Shown: in pieces, positions 60,801 to 64,000 of the stretch | How positions within the stretch are numbered: position 1 is the first letter of the stretch | Layout: every line of letters starts with the position of its first letter | Assembly: GCA_039621445.1 (NCBI GenBank) | Contig: CP154957.1 | Location: forward strand, 42,000,011 to 42,064,010 | Origin: Euglena gracilis | Taxonomy: Eukaryota; Euglenida; Euglenophyceae; Euglenales | Direction: 5' to 3' | DNA: 64,000 nt | Position numbers and translations under genes: made by a program | The notes under the pieces: model-generated | What the model saw: only the letters and a program-made list of their open reading frames with translations | What the model was told of the DNA's origin: nothing | The model's database searches: none

Positions 60801-61430
60801 CCCTCCCGGACCCCCCCACTCCCCCATCAAAAGTTTGTTATTTTTGTTCTAGCAGTTTTGGGAATTCTGCGTTCAAATACAAATAAAAAAAAGTAAAATT
60901 TTGCGGCTGAATAGGGCGAGCTGGGGCATCATCCCTCGGCCCCCTTGGCGGTTTCCCAAATGGAAACAACCCATTTTTAAAGTTAGTAAGGTACCATTTT
61001 TAAAGTTAGTAAAAGGTTGGGGAGCGGTGGCAAAGGGTTGGCAGTTTCGGGCGAAATTGGGCCCCGAGCCGGCCAACGCTTTTTCAAGGCCCCTCTTTGT
61101 GTGTGCGGCTAGAACCCCCCCCCACTCCCCTGTCAAAAGTTTGTCATTTTTGTTCCAGCAGTTTTGGGAATTCCGCATTCAAATATAAACAAAAAAGGTA
61201 AAACTTTGCGACTGAATAGGGCGAGCTGGGGCATCATCCCTCGGCCCCCTTGGCTGTTTCCCAAATTGAAACGACCAAAGGTACCATTTTTAAAGTTAGT
61301 AAAAGGTTGGGGAGCGGTGGCAAAGGGTTGGCAGTTTTGGCAAAATGTGGTTTGACATGGACCCCGGACCCCCGAACCCGTGTCAAAAGTATGTTGTTTT
61401 GTTCTTATGGTTTCGCGAATTCCACACTCC
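57850..61430 (+). repeat. satellite block 2, eleven ~320-bp units (plus orientation)
   Basis: Unit starts (GCATCATCCCTCGG) fall at 58,031; 58,347; 58,675; 58,997; 59,313; 59,631; 59,946; 60,273; 60,591; 60,926; 61,231, so periods are 305-335 bp. The conserved part ends GGCCAACGCTTTTT. Variable C-rich parts recur as types A (CACCTCTCAAAAGTCTG), B (GGACCTTTTTGGACCCCC) and C (CCCATGGACCCCC), in the order A B C A B A B C A' C and a short form. Unit lengths are not multiples of three and open frames occur on both strands, so the ~100-codon frames in each unit are not genes. The last unit decays after 61,345. Confidence 0.95.
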
Positions 61431-62649
61431 ACATTTGTGGAATGTGAGCAATGGGTCAATATCATGTCATCCCTTTTCAGCGCCATTGCTTTGTGCGTAA
61501 CGCACAAAAAAAGGAACAACGAATTTATCTCCGCGGTCCCTCTTTATTGAATATTTTTCAGATGTATATTCACTAACTTTTTTGTGCATGGGGGCGATGT
61601 GCGAAATTTTGTCATTTTCACCCACAATTTTGAAATTGGCATGCCCCCACGTTTGTCAATCGTGAGTGATGTGTGTTTGCGCACGTGTGTGTGCAATTTG
61701 TTTGTATTGCTCTCCTTCTGACCTGTACAGTATTCGCTATACATTGGCAGTTGCATTTCTTACAATTTGTTGATTGTTGATAGCTAATGAATTTCCTTGG
61801 GCTCGTTGCTTGTGTCACAAAGCAAAAATTTTCGGACATTTTTTTTAAAGCAAAAGGCACCCAAAGCCGGCGCATTGTCAGCCTCCTAAAAAGCCTCATT
61901 CGTCGCATCCCGCCAACAGCAATGAAAGCTTTGGAGGGGGATGGCTGGATTTTTTTTGGAAGAGCGATAGTTCAACAGGCTCTTCCTTGCCACGTGCAAA
62001 TTCTAAATTGTCGGAGTGCATTCCCAAGGCACGCCGGTCGGGCCACCTGAGAGCGTGGGGAAAGGGGTTCAAGGTTCTGATTTGTTTCTTGAGGCAGGTT
62101 GGCGCTTAAAATTTTCGCCGAGGGCACATTTTCTTACATTGCCAAATCTGCTGGTGTTTGTTTCAATGAGCTCTCATTTCCCCTTTGCCGACCTGCTGAA
62201 GCCTTTTGTTCTGTCAGCAGCAGGGCGTTTCCATCGCAAAACTGCTTACACCAAAGGGTTTCCAAAACTTTTGACAAAAAAAGACCGCAAGTTTCTCAGC
62301 TTAAGCAGTCAGGTGCCTCTCAAAAACTAGCCATTCAGCAGGGTTTTGTCTGGAAGCTGGATTCAGTACCCTGAAAGAGGGTGTAATCGGCACCTCTTGC
62401 GGCTGAAAGTTGCAGAAAGGATTTGATGTGTATTCGGGACGCTCGCAAGCCTCGCAATGTTGTGCCAAGGCAGGCAATTTCTTTCATTGCATGCACTATG
62501 TCACTTTTTTTTAAAAAAAACCATTAATTTGAGAAGGAGGGCCCCTCGCAAATTTTAATGCTCCCCAGACGTGAATCCACTCCACTCCCCAAATATGGCC
62601 CTGTGATGTTTTGGAATGCTTACAAGGCAAAAGGCCACTCGCACTCTCT
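61431..62649 (+). other. unassigned DNA with ambiguous open frames
   Basis: From 61,787 to about 62,374 one or two plus-strand frames are open at every point. These include an ATG-initiated 87-codon frame (MNFLGLVACVTKQKFSDIFF) and, after TTGAGGCAG, LALKIFAEGTFSYIAKSAGV through to a stop at 62,374. The competing frame is equally open, so coding status is unresolved. No recognised domain. Confidence 0.3.
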
Positions 62650-62830
62650 TGAGGACCACTAACCACGGAGGAAGGGACACCGAGGGGGGAGCAAAAAGAC
62701 CTTACAAGCAAGGCACGGCTTCACAAGGGTAGACACCTCGGGCTCGGCACTTTGCCCTTGTGAGGTCATACCTTGCTCGCATGGTGCTCGGGGATAGTGC
62801 GGAGCCCGAGCTGTCGCTTCATTGAGACCA
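62650..62830 (+). repeat. solitary DIRS terminal-repeat relic
   Basis: Contains GGAAGGGACACCGAGG, CTCGGGCTCGGCACTTTGCC and TTGTGAGGTCATACCTTGCT. These match modules at 12,510-12,906 and 36,060-36,110, with CACAAGGG/CCCTTGTG arms facing each other. No DIRS coding sequence is recognisable nearby. Confidence 0.6.
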
Positions 62831-64000
62831 CAAGCCATTTAGGAGAAAAGACGACTTTTTTCCTTTTCAGTACAAAAGGAGATTCACAACGAAAGTCTGG
62901 TACAAAAAAAATTGCAGTGACGCCAAAGCTTGTATTGACCGTTCCCACCACCCAATTGTAAAGGTATTCACGAGGGCTTTGAAATACTGCCCAAGTGCAA
63001 AAGCCATTGGGGGCTTTCTGGTTGGGGTTAATTGGGGTGAAAGCGGTCGACAACAAAGGAGGGTGAAAACAAACTTCCCAAAAAAAGTGCCGACGTTGCG
63101 CAAACCAGAATGGTTTTGGCAACATTAATCTGTGCATTTCATTTGAGTTCTGTGCTCACAAATGGCACATCTCAAGGGCACCCATCAGCACAGCTCGGCG
63201 GGCCTTGGGGTGGCTCAGCACCTATCCGCACCTTGGTAGGCCACGGAGGTTAGCATGAAAATTTCACCCCAACCATCAAAACAGTGAAGTTCACCGGTGA
63301 GCTTCACCGGTGAGCTTCACTGCCAAAAGCACCCCCCCCTCCCGGTGAACGTTCACTGGTGAAGCTGACGAGGGGCCCCGCAGCCCTCCCTCCCCCGTGC
63401 TACCGGTGAAATTTTGCTCCTTTCCTCTCAAAATGGTCATTTTGAGGTTGATGCTTCATGGAATTTTATCGAAATTTCTGAAAACTTGACCAAAATGTAA
63501 TTTTGTGGCCATTTTTGGCCAGAAAGGGCTCTCTTGGCGAACTTCACCGGTGAAGTACACCGATGGGTCAGGAAAATGGGGGGAGGGTGTCCGGGACCCC
63601 CGGTGAACTTTCAAACGGTGAACTTCACCATAGGGGTGGGAAGGAGGTAAAAATGACCACAGTCTACTGCCTGATCTCCCACGGCACGGCACTGCTACTC
63701 AAAAAAAAAACCGTCAGGCACGGCTTAGTGTGGCTTTGCACTGCCAAGACGGGTTCGGCACGGCTGGGAACGGCTTGTCACAGCTCGGCACTCAACGTTC
63801 TCTCGCTCGCGTTGCGCTCGCCCATTTCGTGTGCAGCTTGCTTGCTTGCTGTCTTGTTGGCTATTTGGGTTGAATTCTTGCCCTTAAGCACTTCATGTCA
63901 AAGCACGGTGGCTGAACAAAATCTGCACACCTAATGGAATGGTTGTTCAAATTTGGCTGGTGTTCAAGTTCCTAAGTTTTGCTAAAACTGGAAAACTTCG
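62831..64000 (+). other. unassigned DNA with ACCGGT dyad cluster
   Basis: No supported gene. A cluster of TTCACCGGTGA-type dyads occupies 63,280-63,640. CGGCACGGCT-like short words recur at 63,675-63,790. A 123-codon minus-strand frame (62,766-63,137) follows the DIRS terminal-repeat relic but shows no recombinase motif. Confidence 0.45.

Noticed and set aside
57850-61430. Series of ~100-codon open frames, one per satellite unit, on both strands
   Set aside because: Unit lengths are not multiples of three, frames end at the same TAAATAAAAAA word, both strands are open, and there is no start context. Repeat-derived, not a gene family.
1-64000. tRNA, rRNA or snRNA genes
   Set aside because: I scanned for A/B boxes and familiar rRNA words while reading and saw none convincing; a covariance-model search would be decisive.

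Overview
The window is nuclear DNA of a eukaryote. It has GT-AG introns, split exons of a conserved ciliary/microtubule gene (KATNIP, katanin-interacting protein), two classes of retrotransposon, satellite DNA and many simple repeats, and no bacterial-style gene packing. The lineage cannot be fixed from sequence alone; KATNIP points to an organism with cilia or flagella. Non-element DNA is T-rich and carries unusually many long C or G runs.

Layout. (1) 1-6.6 kb: plus-strand exons of the KATNIP homologue, separated by introns holding dispersed repeats. (2) 6.6-11.3 kb: intronic or intergenic repeat DNA with two GTGTATCAC minisatellite clusters, G/C-tract repeats and one possible exon. (3) 11.3-36.7 kb: a nest of mobile elements. 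A DIRS-type tyrosine-recombinase retrotransposon on the minus strand has inverted terminal repeats near 12.57-12.67 and 35.98-36.08 kb. It is interrupted by a 19-kb Ty3/gypsy chromovirus with 257-bp LTRs at 16,774-17,030 and 35,527-35,783. The chromovirus has a very long coiled-coil gag, protease, RT, RNase H, integrase and chromodomain. Downstream of pol it carries about 5.4 kb of additional reading frames of unknown function and then about 3.5 kb of non-coding DNA with a cluster of 20-bp palindromes. Fragments of other DIRS copies flank the nest. (4) 36.7-52.8 kb: mostly non-coding repeat DNA (foldback element, AC-rich tract, G/C-tract repeats, microsatellites) with several plausible plus-strand host exons, the best pair at 49.4-50.1 kb. 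(5) 52.87-61.43 kb: about 15 copies of a ~320-bp satellite in two blocks of opposite orientation. The core between them holds a possible host exon and a diverged copy of the giant element's accessory gene. (6) 61.4-64 kb: unassigned DNA with a DIRS terminal-repeat relic and a cluster of TTCACCGGTGAA-type dyads.

Most noteworthy is the 19-kb chromovirus. It has an accessory gene block with no family I recognise (Trp/aromatic-rich and Cys-rich segments, then a 460-aa intact ORF with CxxC pairs). A related but diverged copy of one part lies about 29 kb away. A domain resembling the RNase H-to-recombinase linker of DIRS elements sits between its protease and RT. A palindrome array lies upstream of its 3' LTR. 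The LTRs differ at only 3 of 257 positions, so the insertion is young, yet gag-pol is broken several times and the RT active site reads YIND.
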